A stretch of DNA of 64,000 bases from Pogonophryne albipinna (Eukaryota; Chordata; Actinopteri; Perciformes; Artedidraconidae), in contig CM053264.1 of the NCBI GenBank assembly GCA_028583405.1, forward strand, positions 12,598,787 to 12,662,786, written 5' to 3'. The stretch's first letter is position 1. Each line of letters opens with the position of its first letter. Below the pieces are notes generated by a model, which made no database searches, was not told the DNA's origin, and worked only from the letters and a program-made list of their open reading frames with translations. A program made the translations under genes and the position numbers. Shown one piece after another: positions 1 through 11,504 of the stretch.

Positions 1-1268
1 CAAAGGTCAGACACGTTTAATCCCCTCATGGAGATAACCTTAATTAGCAGCAGATAATATCATTAAAAACGTTCCTTTAATTAGACAGATAGGCACAGAT
101 GATAAAAACTGGTCATTTCAGATTATAAAATCACCAGCTGTCAAAATAATATGAAAAGGAACAGAATCATGGAGGCGCGAATGTAATGTTTTTGAAGGGG
201 TTTAGTAAGTAGACATGAGTTGCTAAAAATATATACCACTGTGCAAATCATACATTTGATTTATGTTTGCCAGAGGGAATCCTTTCTCACACGTTATGCG
301 CAGAAAGTCTGGAGATAATTTCAGTTTTGCATTTTCTTGCCATCATAAATGGTGTCATTTTCTTTAAGGAAAACATGCCTTTCAAAGCTTTCACATGGTT
401 GTGATGTTCCGGAAAGTAATGCACTCCAAACATGCTGCTTTCCTGAATGTCAGTGTAGTAAAAAAACATTTCAGCTGAGTTTCTTGAGCTTGAGTATTCC
501 CAAAAATGTCCCTCCCAGCTTCCACACAGAACGAAGATGGGAGCCTACTCTCTGCATGACGAGTGCAGAGCAGGGTCATAAGTATTCTGCAGGAGCGTGT
601 ACTCACAGGGGTTGTTACTGTCCTCACCGAAGGTAAACAGAGGGCTTGTTTGCCACGCTGCACGGATACAGATTGTCCATCTGGGAGGGCACATTTGTGT
701 CGCCTCCATTAATGCAAGCTAAACAATGTTACCCTGCAACATTAGCAAGATTAAAGGAGCAAAGTGACACTTATCTCTGAGCATTAAACTGTCAAATGAG
801 ACTTTCTGTGAACTGTGTCAACCTTGGGCTGCTTCCAGGATGCTGCTGTTGTTCCAGGAGGAGGAGGAGGACTCACGCTATGCAATGAGTTGTTGTTTTA
901 TTCACCCGGTGATTGGTATCTGAAATTGCTTTTTTAAATATAACCAGCCTTATGATGCAAGCTTGCTTCGGATAGCTTTAAAAGAACCCTTTTGTCGACA
1001 TGAAGGGGTACGTAAAATAAAACTACATGGCTTTATTACGGTGAAATGACACATAGTGCTTACTGTTGTGATGAAGATATCCTTTGTTGTAACATTAACC
1101 AGGTAGCTTTCATTAGCGACTAATTACTTTTATTACGAGCTCTGATTACATGCATCCTTCATTAATGCCCTTTTGGTCTTTTCCATAGCTTTTAAACCAT
1201 GGGGTTTTCACAGCATTTACTTTGGAACAAAAGTTGATTAAATGCACCTTAAATATTATCCACATTCC
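1..1268. other. Non-coding (likely gabrg3 intron), nothing specific
   Basis: AT-rich unique-looking sequence. Short ORFs on both strands around 290-660 overlap each other and show no domain. A short GGA repeat occurs at about 859-870. If gabrg3 continues upstream, this is intronic. Confidence 0.4.
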
Positions 1269-1276
1269 CCACTTTC
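1269..1276. repeat. Target-site duplication of hAT element (left)
   Basis: The octamer CCACTTTC directly precedes the element and recurs exactly at 2053-2060. An 8-bp duplication is the signature of hAT insertion. Confidence 0.9.
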
Positions 1277-2052
1277 TAGGGATGTAACGATATATCGAAT
1301 ATCGCGATAAATAAATGTCGATTTAAAAAAAATAAATAAAAATTGTTTAAATATTTTTTTGTTTTAAACCTTTATTCAACCAGATGGTCCCATTGAGATA
1401 ATCGATCTCTTTTTCAAGAGAGACCTGTCCAACATGGCAGCAAGTCGGTTACAACATGAACATAAAACAACAGATAACACAAAAGGACATGGTATTTACA
1501 GGGCTACATGTCCACACCTAGAGACATGGACAAGTACCAACAGTATATCTATATCTCTGTCAATAAGCCTCACCTTCTTGGCAACAGCTGTATTGTTGTT
1601 GAAGTGGTGGAGAGACAATGCACAGTTTGAGCTGTCACCCATGGCCAAAGCATATCTCTCCGTCCCAGCAACATCAGTACCAAGCAAGAGAGTTGTTTCC
1701 ACAGCAGGGGATTTTGCAAACGCCCAAACATCCCAGCTTCTACCTGGAAATGTGGACATGCTCATATTCCTAACAGATAACCTTGATGACGCTGAGTGAG
1801 TGAGTGAGTGAGTGAGTGAGTGAGTGAGAGAGTTAGAGTTGAGTTACTTGAAAAACTAAAGTGAAACTTGATTTATTCGATTGCAGGGTCTGATTATTAT
1901 ATCGTTGACACTTTAAAATACTACTATCTACTAAAATGCTACAAATCAGATTTATTATTTAATAAAGAAAATAAATTCACATTCATTTCCCTTTATTTTT
2001 CAATATCGCGATAAATATCGTACCGTGACTTTTTGGTATCGTTACATCCCTA
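1277..2052 (+). mobile_element. hAT element with transposase C-terminal fragment, intact TIRs and TSD
   Basis: The 776-bp element starts TAGGGATGTAACGATA and ends TATCGTTACATCCCTA, perfect terminal inverted repeats, with identical 8-bp flanks. The ORF at 1434-1799 contains a hAT C-terminal dimerisation domain remnant: YLSVPATSVPSKRVVSTAGD then VDMLIFLTDNL. The usual SERVFS is SKRVVS here. The catalytic part is missing, so it cannot move itself. Near its left end (about 1370-1440) is a stretch resembling a LINE tail (CCCATTGAGATA...), so the element probably also carries an older insertion. A (TGAG)n run at 1796-1828 follows the coding remnant. Confidence 0.9.
1796..1828. repeat. (TGAG)n microsatellite inside the hAT element
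   Basis: About eight TGAG units directly at the end of the transposase remnant. Confidence 0.9.
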
Positions 2053-2060
2053 CCACTTTC
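2053..2060. repeat. Target-site duplication of hAT element (right)
   Basis: CCACTTTC, identical to 1269-1276. Confidence 0.9.
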
Positions 2061-3639
2061 ACATATTTGTATTTCCCTGTTTGCTTTAACGTAATTCTTC
2101 AAAATAAGACTTTTAAATGTAAGACGGGTGGTTTTAATGTATGGAAACATTCCCTTAATAAAGATGGCATAACGGGGGAAAAGTGAGGTAATGTGCGATA
2201 ACGTTTACATGCCTTTGCGAGAGATAATCACTCCTCTCTCTGCACCTGCTGATTAAAATCATTATTTCACTTCTGTGCAGCGTGAGGTTGGATCCAGAGG
2301 ACAAAAGGTCTTCCTCTACAGATGTTCTATTCAATCCGACATCCTTTTCACGGGGAAAGTGCTTCTGAGTGGCACCAGGCATTCTTCATTAATGTTTAAA
2401 GTCTGATGCAAAGAACTTTGTCAAGGTCACAGAAGCCGAGCGGTGTAGCTCAAAGTCTGTCAGTAACAAGCGTCGCGCTGTAGCCGGACGATAAACCCTG
2501 TCACCTCGTTAGTCCTCCTCTCTCTCGCTGTGGCGTCGCTCAAGATCCAGAGAGAAGTCTTCCTCTGTTTTCTGAGCTTCATTCAAGTCTCCTTTTCTTC
2601 TCTTCGTGCCATCTGTACATCTGAATCACCTATCTTTCTTTTCAAGCTTTCCTGTCTCCTTCTGTCCTTGACTGTTGCCCCTCCTGATGGTCTAACTTGA
2701 AGCAGTTATAGCCATTATTCCAAATGATAAGAAACAGAAATGAACACTTTTTGATGAACAAAAACGACATCTTTGACAACTCTGCGTGACGTTTATCTGC
2801 TCTTCCCTGCACGGACCGGCTACATTAAAGTTACTGAAGATCTTAAGTCACTTCTGACGATCTCATTAGACGAATATCTCTCTCAGTTTAACTCCATTGA
2901 CACAAAATGCTCATTTGTTGTTCCCCAGAGGTCATTCCTCGGCTCCTGGTTGTGTTGAAAGCACTTTATGTTGAATCTGTATCTTCCAACTTCACGCACA
3001 GATCTGTCTTCTTCCAAAAACAGTATCCTGCTGACGTGTGCATCCTCGATACACTGCACCGTTGTCACAATCTTGCAGTAAAATGTGGTCCCGCTCTCCG
3101 TTTTGATGACGAAGTTAAGAGCACAGCATGATGCAGCCTCCAGCTAAATATCAGGCCTTTTAATTACTCATAAGCCAGCGTGCTGCTTCATTGATCCTCA
3201 GAGGCATTCAATAACATTCAAAGAGGTCAAGTTACTCAAATGTACTCGGAGCAGAGGTCAGATTCATATGTTTAATTAAATCCTATTGATGTGCAACAAC
3301 TAAAATCACTAACATATGAGTATATTAATGATGTATTCGTCTATATTCATTACACTTCTTTGGAAAACAAATAGCTACCTTAACCATAAGTTACAATGTA
3401 GAGTTGGTATGTGGGGCTCTATTTAGTTCATACATCTGCTTATTATATCACTTAGGTTGGTATGTTATTAGATTAGATTAGACATACTTTATCGATCCCA
3501 CATTGGTGAATAGTTTTCTGAGGGTTAAATCAATTTAGCGAAAATTAAGCCTATTAAACGGCATTTTCCAAGGTATATAAATGGTCCAAAGAGGTTGTGT
3601 TCTACAGTCTGCCTGAATGTAATCATTGCGTAGGTGTGT
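2061..3639. other. Non-coding; one LINE/SINE-tail-like fragment
   Basis: Mostly unique sequence. At about 3471-3515 there is GATTAGATTAGACATACTTT followed by ATCGATCCCACATTGG, resembling the ACTTTATTGATCCC antisense tail common in fish retroposons. A similar piece occurs near 34917. No coding exon is evident. Confidence 0.35.
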
Positions 3640-3960
3640 AGTGTGATTCTGTGTAGTTTATTGATGGCATCCCGTTGGGTTTGACGTCATCTGAACAGGA
3701 CATCGCACGCTCACTGCTTGATAGCGCGCGAAGCTCCGTTTACGCCGGTTGTTAAACAACATCGTTATGGGGAAATGCAAGTTAGCGTCCAAATGGTTGG
3801 AAGATAAGGAGGAAGGACAATCAATACTGTATATAGTCAATGTGAGGTGAAGTGTGTCGCCAAGGTAACCGGTTAGAACTCCAAGTGGAGATGAGGTCTT
3901 AAAATGTATGGAAAGGGTCTTAAAAGGTCTTACATTTGACTTCAGGATTCCTGCTGATTA
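3640..3960 (+). mobile_element. Probable degenerate DNA-transposon remnant
   Basis: A short reading frame from 3768 starts MGKCKLASKWLEDKEEGQ, like the N-terminus of fish hAT-type transposases that begin MGKCKF-x-WLED. About 100 nt later there are imperfect copies of GGTCTTAAAA and CTTACATTTGACTTCAGG, common at the ends of such elements. No clean terminal repeats or duplication could be fixed, so the boundaries are approximate. Confidence 0.35.
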
Positions 3961-4611
3961 TACACTTGTGCAAGTTGCATTTTTTGCAAATGTCTAATTT
4001 AAAATAATGCAATGAGTCTATGCATATCGCTCTAGATGGTTTTGTTAATAGTTGTACTACTAAAAATTACATTTGACCTGTAAATGATACCCTTTTATTA
4101 AAGTATTTTGATTTCCTGTAATATGTCCACAGCTCACTGTCACAGTTAACACCCGACAGTAAGTATTATAGGGTTATTTAAAGCTTTGAATTGGTGCTTA
4201 GTTTCTGGAGGGGGTTCCAGTTATTGCAGGTTGGCCTTATTTAATATAATCGTTCAGCGGGTCATAAAAATGAGTTTTAATTCAAAGTGAGGGTGTGATC
4301 AATAATGGTGCTTTTAATGCTCTTCTTCTTCTTCTACTTCTACAGGCTGGTTTGATATAGGACAGGGAGGAAGTTAGTAGCTCCACTTGCTGCTGTTTTT
4401 AATTAGTTACCTCATGTAAGGCATTGTGTGTCAATAGAAGAACAACAAGAGACATTTAGAGTCCGAATCGAGCTTATTGATGGTTAGGTTTACACATACT
4501 AGGAAGCACACATTTACACCAACTGTAAATACACAAAAGCTACTTAAACAACTTGGAAGTGGAAAAACAAGTGGAGGGATGTGCAGAATATACTCAGAAA
4601 GATATATTTGT
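3961..4611. other. Non-coding, nothing specific
   Basis: AT-rich sequence with a small CTT repeat near 4321-4345. ORFs here lack recognisable domains. Confidence 0.4.
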
Positions 4612-4619
4612 ATATTTAT
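4612..4619. repeat. hAT target-site duplication (left)
   Basis: ATATTTAT, repeated at 5691-5698. Confidence 0.85.
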
Positions 4620-5690
4620 TAGGGATGGGAATTTGAAAGCAAATGTATATTCGAATATTCGACCCCCCAAAAAACGGTTAAACGGTTAACCGAAATGTAC
4701 ATATCCTATAAAAAATTGTTTTCTCTTTTTTTTTACCCAATTTTCTTTCAATAACTTTTTCGAAATAAATACATGTTCAAGTAAGTGTAGAAACCAAGTC
4801 GAATTTGTCAAATGTATTGAACTGGTGATCACAGTTTGACAGCTATAGGCCTACAGCTTTCATGTGTGGAGGCGATTCACAATCAGGCCAGCTGTAGAGA
4901 AGACCCTCTCAGCTGGAACGGAGGTTGCGGGTATAGCAAGGTATCGCATGTATAAGTTTAATTTAGCATAGTTTGACCTCTACACCGCACTCACTAACCT
5001 GGTCGAAATATTTCCACACATTACTCCTTTTTGACGCCATGTCTGTTGTGTAGGAGTCTTCTTGGAGTGTAAATAATTACCGGACTATGACTGGTAAGAT
5101 ATGTTGAATACCGGCAAAACTAAATCTCTCCAGTCAGAATGTCTCTGCACTTTGCCGCCACACACGGTTGCCAAGCAGCACTTATTGTTGTTTAGGCTGG
5201 CCATGTGTCGCGAGTGTTGACAGGGGGCGGGGAGCACGCTCATGAACTGTTAGCGCCAGAACCTCGCAACGGCTGCGGAGCGCATTTGCGCCACATTTGG
5301 GCCTAAGATGAGGTTTGAGTCTGCGTGATCTGCGTGTAGGGAGGGGCAGCAGCCATATCATTGGCTAGAGCTAGATCTGATGGATTTGGACATAAACGCG
5401 AGTGAAGTATAACCGGACGAGAGAGAGAGAGAGATCAGCACCTGCAGCTCTGCCCGCTGTGAGGGACCGGTGAGCGGAGCAACACACACCTTTAGACGTC
5501 ACCTAACACATTTAGCTATGGCACTGTCATATATACATTGAATTATTCAATTTGATAATATGTAATCAACTTAGGCATCACTCCCAAACAAACATTTTAT
5601 AAAAATATTCATAACTCATATTCGAACACATGAATAATTATTCGAATACCTGAATAATTTCGAATATTCGATTAATCGTTCCCATCCCTA
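4620..5690 (-). mobile_element. hAT element with TIRs, TSD and minus-strand transposase C-terminal fragment
   Basis: The 1071-bp element begins TAGGGATGGGAA and ends TTCCCATCCCTA (with TTCGAATA motifs inside both ends), flanked by the octamer ATATTTAT at 4612-4619 and 5691-5698. On the minus strand near 4860-4950 the frame reads IPATSVPAERVFSTAGLIVN, the hAT dimerisation domain, then stops after RLHT. The rest of the transposase is not seen. A GAGAGA run (about 5420-5434) and the motif GTCTGCGTGATCTGC (5320s) are inside. The latter recurs in the hAT element at 30489-31253. Confidence 0.9.
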
Positions 5691-5698
5691 ATATTTAT
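5691..5698. repeat. hAT target-site duplication (right)
   Basis: ATATTTAT, identical to 4612-4619. Confidence 0.85.
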
Positions 5699-5793
5699 CA
5701 TCTGTATATTGATGTTATTATGTAATAGAATACGATACATAATGTGTGTTCGGTGTGCAGTATTTACAAATCAAGTAGGGAGACACTGGAGAG

Positions 5794-5795
<2 letters not shown>

Positions 5796-5834
<39 letters not shown>
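5796..5834. repeat. (TG)n microsatellite
   Basis: About 19 uninterrupted TG units. Confidence 0.95.
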
Positions 5835-5835
<1 letters not shown>

Positions 5836-6537
5836 TCACAGTGACAGTGTGTCTTCCTACAGTCTGTTAGCAGTGGGCACAAGTGAGCGCTCTCTGCACC
5901 TCAGTGGGATGATTTGGTGTCTGCATGTATCATCCTGTGTCTTTACAAAAAACACATGCGAAAATAAATAAATATCCATCCAATAGTCGCTCGTATTGCA
6001 GCAGACTGTGCTCAGTGCCGTTGGCTAAGGTTATGGAGCTCAACGCACTGAGTGAAGTACGCCTTTCAGTGCAAAGAATATTCTCTCAGTCCCCTAAGCA
6101 TTGTTGGAAATCGTTTTGTTCATCCATGCTCAAAAGTCAACGGGGTTAAAAAGGGGGTGAAATAAAGCATGTGAAAATGTTCCTGAACTATCAGTAGAAG
6201 ATGAGCTGCTTTGTTTATGTGACTGACACGTATGACCTCGTCTGTTTTATGACCTGTTGCTGTTAATTAAACTCAAATCAGCTGTTTAATCAGAAACATG
6301 GCATTCAGAAACACTTTACCTTCCAGCAGAACCTCTGATTAAACACACCGGTTCCTAATTGGCTCTTAAATTACCTATACATTAATACATACTGTATACC
6401 AATATCTTTAAGGGGAAATAAAAGCCTTTATCTACAACCTGGGCTTTTTTGACATTAAAACAGCATTTTTAGTATAGCCCCAAAATCTTGTATTATCCTA
6501 CCTTGGCTAGTGTCGTTTAAAATATAAAACAAGACAA
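5835..6537. other. Non-coding, nothing specific
   Basis: Unique-looking intronic or intergenic sequence between the TG run and the LINE. No domain or splice-bounded exon was recognised. Confidence 0.4.
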
Positions 6538-8447
6538 TTGCATATGTATTATTACTATAAAGAATCTCTCACATCGGACTTTAAGAATCCCAAGCAATTT
6601 TGGACTAAAATTAAATCTATTTTAAATAAATCAGGTAAACATTCTATTAATAAAATACGAACTGCTGATACAATAATTCATGACCCATTATCCATTGCCC
6701 AAATATTTAATTTCGCTAATGTATGTTCCACACTACTATCTGACTCCTATTTGACGACTGGTATTTCTAATAGTAACTCAAACTGCAACAGTTCTTTTTC
6801 TTTTAAGAAGATTCTACCACACGAAGTTCATAATGCTATCACTGAATTAAAAGTGGATGGCAGTGCAGGACTCGATGGTATAGAAAACAGGTTCTTAAAA
6901 TTAACGTCCCATATTCTCATGTACCCACTTGCTGATTTGTTCAACCCGTCTTTGTCCACCTGTGAGTTGCCGACTATTTGGAAATGTGCACGCATCATTC
7001 CACTTATAATATTTTATCTCCGGTTCAATCTGGTTTCAGGCCTAATCACTCCACAACAACTGCCCTACTTAAATGTACGAATGACTTGTACTCTGCTGCA
7101 GATGATGGTGAACTCACAGGTGCCATTTTTATTGACTTGACAAAAGCCTTTGATTTCGTTGATCGATATCTGCTCTTGGATAAACTTCACGGCATTGGCC
7201 TTTCTAATAATACAGTGTTATGGTTTAACTCGTACCTTCACAGTAGAAAGCAATGTGTGGTTGTTAATGGAAAACAGTCTGACCTGTTGATCCAACAAAA
7301 GGGTGTACCCCAAGGATCAACTCTGGGCCCACTTCTGTTCTCTATTTACATAAATGATTTATCTTCTTGTCTCATTAATTGTTGTACTCACCTTTATGCT
7401 GATGACACTGTTATATATACATCCAAATCAGATTTTTCACAAATTCAGATCTCTCTTCAATCGGATTTTAATATCTTACAGGACTGGCTATCAAACAATA
7501 AACTACTGCTTAACAAAACAAAATCTTATGTCTTTGGTAGCAGGCAGAAGCTCAAATCCAAACCTAATGTAGTAATAACATGTAAGGATGGCACTTCTCT
7601 GCATATGGTTGATAGCTTTAAATATCTTGGTGTATGGCTAGACTCTGAACTTTCATTTAAACTACATATAAAGCATGTAATACAAAAAGTCAATTACGGA
7701 ATCGGTGTTTTACACCGCTCTCGCAATTGTTTTACGCTCAGTGTCCGAAAGAGAATTGCTTCTCAACTTATTCTTCTGATTATGGACTATTGTGATGTTG
7801 TCTACCAAAATGCACATAAATCAGATCTTGCTCCACTCAACTTAGCCTACAACAGACTATGCAGATTTGTTCTTGGTTGTCCTTTTCGTACACATCACTG
7901 CCCAATGTATAACCAACTTAAATGGCCTTCTTTAAATGTAAGAAGACACACGCATTGGCTTCAGCTGATATTTAAATGCATTTATCTTAACTATCCCCCT
8001 TATTTAAAGCAGTATTTTGTACCTTACTCACCAAATCATCAAGTTAGACGTTCTGTTCAGATTTATTTCTCTGTCCCCTCTGCAAACAAATGTATTGGCA
8101 GAAGAGCGTTCATGTTCAAAGCCCCAACAGACTGGAATACTTGACCTGCTGCCATTAGATCTTTTGCATCATTGGGTTTATTTAAACATGCATTATCATC
8201 TCACTTTCAACTGGTCTGTACTTGTTATAACTGATATTGATGAAACTGATTTGCTCGACTGTCTCTCAAATTGTAATGATTGTATGCATTGCTTGAATTT
8301 TACTTAACAGACTGTATGTGGTTTGTCTTGCGTGTCATGTTTTGCATTTTGTCTTTTTGTTTATGTATGTCTGTAAGTTGTTGCTATTGTCGGGACCCCC
8401 TTGAAAACGAGATGGTGCATCTCAAGGGGTTTATCCCAATCAATAAA
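6538..8447 (+). mobile_element. L2/CR1-like LINE, 5'-truncated and broken reverse transcriptase
   Basis: Upstream frame 6538-7020 encodes the pre-RT region (FKNPKQFWTKIKSIL) and the start of RT (LKVDGSAGLDGIENRFLKL, then WKCARIIPL). The main frame 6978-8144 carries SGFRPNHSTTTALL, FIDLTKAFDFVDR, KGVPQGSTLGPLLFSIYIND, the catalytic YADDT box and the C-terminal region. About 40 residues between IIPL and ILSPVQ are missing and the frame changes there. A TGA at 8142-8144 cuts the protein just before PAAIRSFASLGLFKHA. The 3' end has the hairpin-like CCTTGAAAACGAGATGG...ATCTCAAGGGG typical of L2-type tails, then AATAAA. The endonuclease is absent. This copy is dead, lying in gabrg3 intron DNA in sense orientation. 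Confidence 0.85.
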
Positions 8448-8829
8448 CATTTCTATATATTATTCATCCTAATTGGGATTATGTCACATCAGCATTTTAA
8501 CAGGCATTCAGGATGAGTTGAAAAATGGAAAATCAATACAAAAATTAACATAAGCTGTACATGTACATGCTGTACATACATTAAACAGATGTATATCAAT
8601 ACAGTGTCTACAAAAGACACAATATACAGTATTTAGTAGAAATATTCAAACATAGGCTGATTGTATTTGAGGAGAGGTTGTATGAGGAGATTTGCTGTTA
8701 ATATGCAGTGTGCAAAGCAGGTGCACTTTTTAATTGAAATGTATTTACTTGCAGAGAGTTAGTGTGTAATAAATGTACAGACTATTTCAGTAAATATACT
8801 TTATTCATCCTAAATTGGGATTGTTTCAA
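8448..8829. repeat. Two diverged copies of an ATTCATCCTAATTGGGAT repeat
   Basis: TTATTCATCCTAATTGGGAT at about 8460 followed by CAGCATTTTAACAGGCATTC, and a related TTATTCATCCTAAATTGGGA at about 8802 followed by GGCACGTTACAAGCGTTCC. They are direct repeats about 345 bp apart, probably retroposon tails or a duplicated fragment. Confidence 0.5.
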
Positions 8830-9068
8830 ATCGGCACGTTACAAGCGTTCCAGAATGGGTTAAAACACTATATCTGCCAACACTCTCACTTCATTCAAAC
8901 AATCCCTCAAAAGTCACCTTTTCACTCTGGCCTTCAACTCCTAGTCCATGAACCCCTCGCCCTTATTCCACCTAGTTTACCACTTTTTACTTTTGTTGTT
9001 ATTGTTCTTGTTTACTTGCTCGTGAAGCGCTTTGAGCACCAGGAAAAGCGCTATATAAATCACATTTT
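8830..9068 (+). mobile_element. LINE 3'-end remnant abutting a gabrg3 splice acceptor
   Basis: The sequence resembles the last codons and tail of a fish LINE: a run reading like FIQTIPQKSPFHSGLQLL, then GTGAAGCGCTTTGAGCACCA and AAAGCGCTATATAAAT, the widespread terminal motif. It ends about 25 nt before the exon at 9091. The clade is not certain. Confidence 0.55.
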
Positions 9069-9090
9069 AAAGCTCATCCTCTCTCTGCAG

Positions 9091-9243
9091 GCGACTACGT
9101 GGTGCTGACGGTGTACTTCGACCTCAGCAGGAGGATGGGATACTTCACCATCCAGACCTACATCCCCTGCATCCTGACCGTGGTTCTGTCCTGGGTCTCC
9201 TTCTGGATCAAGAGCGACGCCACGCCCGCTCGCACCGCTCTAG
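9091..9243 (+). CDS. gabrg3: GABA-A receptor gamma-3 subunit, exon encoding M1 (internal coding exon)
   Basis: This 153-nt exon encodes the end of the extracellular domain and helix M1 of a Cys-loop chloride channel subunit, a plasma-membrane protein of inhibitory synapses. The reading frame starts [18 protein letters not shown], where the first Gly codon is split across the upstream intron (last two bases here). M1 follows ([18 protein letters not shown]), then the M1-M2 linker [11 protein letters not shown], whose last Gly codon is split over the next intron. A pyrimidine-rich acceptor ending CTCTCTGCAG precedes it and the donor is GTACAC. The ATPARTALG linker and [10 protein letters not shown] resemble gamma-3 more than gamma-1/gamma-2, which have AVPARTSLG. 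The upstream exons are not in the window. The end of a LINE lies only about 25 nt upstream. Confidence is high for a gamma subunit and slightly lower for gamma-3. Confidence 0.95.
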
Positions 9244-9959
9244 GTACACATTTAATGCTATATATATGTTGTCGTGGATCCGAAACCTTAGACACTGAAG
9301 ACATAACCAAATATATAAGAAAATAGAAACGCAGACAGACTGCTGATTGAAGGAGTTATTATATTGTTGTATATAAGCGTCAGAATACTTGCGCTAAGTC
9401 CGCCAAGAGTGTCTGTGTAAAGAATCTCACAGGTTTGATCCACTTCTTTGTAGTCCACTAAACCTTTGGACCTTTTCCGTTCACATGCTCAATAACACGC
9501 TGCAGACCGACATGTGCACATTCAAGGTCTCTTAAGTTAAACTAAAGGATGAAACTCATGAGCATGGCTTTCAACACATGATCATATGTGGAGCCTGGGT
9601 TGATGACAGTGTCATTAAAGAGGGCTTGTTCAACCTAACCTCCAGTTAATTATATTGCAATATGCTTTCTGTTACACCCACCATGTTGGCAAAGATCTCC
9701 CTCCTCCTAGTGGATGATTAGTAGTCGGGAAAAGTGTCCAATATTTACTTTAGTGATCAGGATCCATATTAAACTCCCTGCCCCTGCTGTCGTTTAATAA
9801 CAGGGACGTGAATTGAAAGTTGTTTGCAGGATTTAGAGCTTTTTTTTTTTTTAAAAACGAATGCCCATTCAATCTGAGATTTAGCAATAATCTCTGCCTT
9901 TGTTGCTGTAGTTATTACAGGCAAAAGCAATCATTTTACTAGAGTGTGTGTGTGAGAGT
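9244..9959. other. gabrg3 intron, nothing specific
   Basis: Intron start (GTACAC donor at 9244). A poly-T of about 12 bases lies near 9841. No element recognised. Confidence 0.5.
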
Positions 9960-10938
9960 TAGGGCTGCAACAAACGACTAATTTGATAATCGATTAATGA
10001 AACGATTAATCGATTATTCGGATCGTTAAGGTTTTAACTGTACTACTACTTATATCGATACCGCTTATCGATCCGGTCCTTTTAACGATAGTATTATCGG
10101 GTCTTTTGACAAGAAAAAAGGTAAACTAACTAAACAAATTGTGAACAAAACTAACATTGCTTTTATTTTTAATTAAATGCATAATATTTCACATCAAAAG
10201 AAACAACAATGTTTTAACAAATGGTATTAAATAATGTGATGACAGAACTGTAAACAGAATAGCTGAAACTTTAACAAACTAAATAACTCAGTTTCCTCTA
10301 ATCATTAACCCATGTTTGTATCATTGAGTTAACTCCGTGTGTTGCTGCTAGCATACATAACACCTGGCGTGGAAACGTTGCTCGTGGATGGGGCTACAGA
10401 GCTGCTAGAAAGACAGTGGAACCCGGTGCATTCCTCCGTCTGGATGTGGAGCACTTTTGATAAATGTTTAGACACATTGCTCGTGTTACCGCCCTTACAT
10501 GATAAACTCTTATTGCACTTTAGGTAACGAGCATCGAGACGGGTAAAGTTTAACCACACCTCGGAGCGCGTTCTCTCCGCCTTCTCCTCCGTGTGTTGCT
10601 GCATGTAGCAGCTGCGTGTGTGTAAACTGCCCCGCCCCCTCACAAGCAGGCGGGGGAGAGAGATCTCTCGTCTGAATTGGGAAGATCGAAAATACATTAT
10701 AGACGCATTTTGTAGTCATATTGCATATTAGAAACGGAGTTGGCGACACTAAGACTGCGATATACTGTTTATGTAGCAATAATACATATGACATGTTTTA
10801 AATGTCTCCTGTACCGATAAAAAAGAGCGATACCGTTGGAGCTTAACGGGGTGTAGAACACATGTGATGACGTCACCAACGAATCGACGACTGAATTAGT
10901 TGCCAACTAATTTGGTAATCGATTAAGTCGATTAGTTG
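9960..10938 (-). mobile_element. hAT element with BED zinc-finger remnant; right end lost in TG repeat
   Basis: The left end is TAGGGCTGCAACAAACGACT followed by TAATCGATTAAT motifs, typical hAT termini. The right end has TTGGTAATCGATTAAGTCGA and then runs into (TG)n where the matching TTGCAGCCCTA should be. On the minus strand 10329-10697 encodes a BED-type zinc finger: RSEVWLNFTRLDARYLKCNK then KGGNTSNVSKHL. The second metal-binding Cys of the usual CxxC appears missing and the rest of the transposase is absent. Internal ATCGATACCG-like motifs occur on both sides. This is a non-autonomous relic. Confidence 0.75.
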
Positions 10939-11489
10939 TGTGTGTGTGTGTGTGTCTCACTGTATATCGATGCATGTCACCTTTAGCAGGTCATTAAGCC
11001 ATCTTTGATATGTGTGTGTTTCTTGTTTTCTTTTGTCCATTCTTTAAGTGTTAATCCTATTTCTTTTTGCACGAGTTAACCATCATTTGTTGTATTATGT
11101 TCCTCCCACTGCATGCCTCCCATTAGCTCGTTTGCTTTCCTGTGGATGATGATGATGATGTTGTGCTGGTGGCTGTTTAAAGTGGAGTCCAAGGTAAGCA
11201 TCTAAAGAGTACATGCCCATACTGTATATGGTAATATTAAAGTGAAGATGTCTGAATGTAAAACGCTTAAGTACAAATGTAGTTAATGACCTTTTCTTGA
11301 CAGTAATGGGGCGGAGCCTGCGAGCTAGTTCAGGCAGTCAACTCGAGCACTTATCTTGCATTCATACATAACGCCCCTTGCCACTCTACAACCAACCAAA
11401 CAGAGTGTCCTTAATACGCCACTCTATTTAACCTGCCAGATCTCTCTCTATGCATTGCTTGCTGCTGCTATTGCTGCAGCTACTTCCAC
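10939..11489. other. gabrg3 intron, nothing specific
   Basis: Contains a short TG run (10936-10956) and a GAT trinucleotide run near 11145-11160. No element recognised. Confidence 0.4.
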
Positions 11490-11504
11490 GTCGCTGCTGC
11501 TTGC

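Noticed and set aside
10053..10110. ATCGATACCG-type motifs as a separate inserted element
   Set aside because: Related motifs recur near 10813 inside the same hAT element, so they are better explained as its subterminal repeats.
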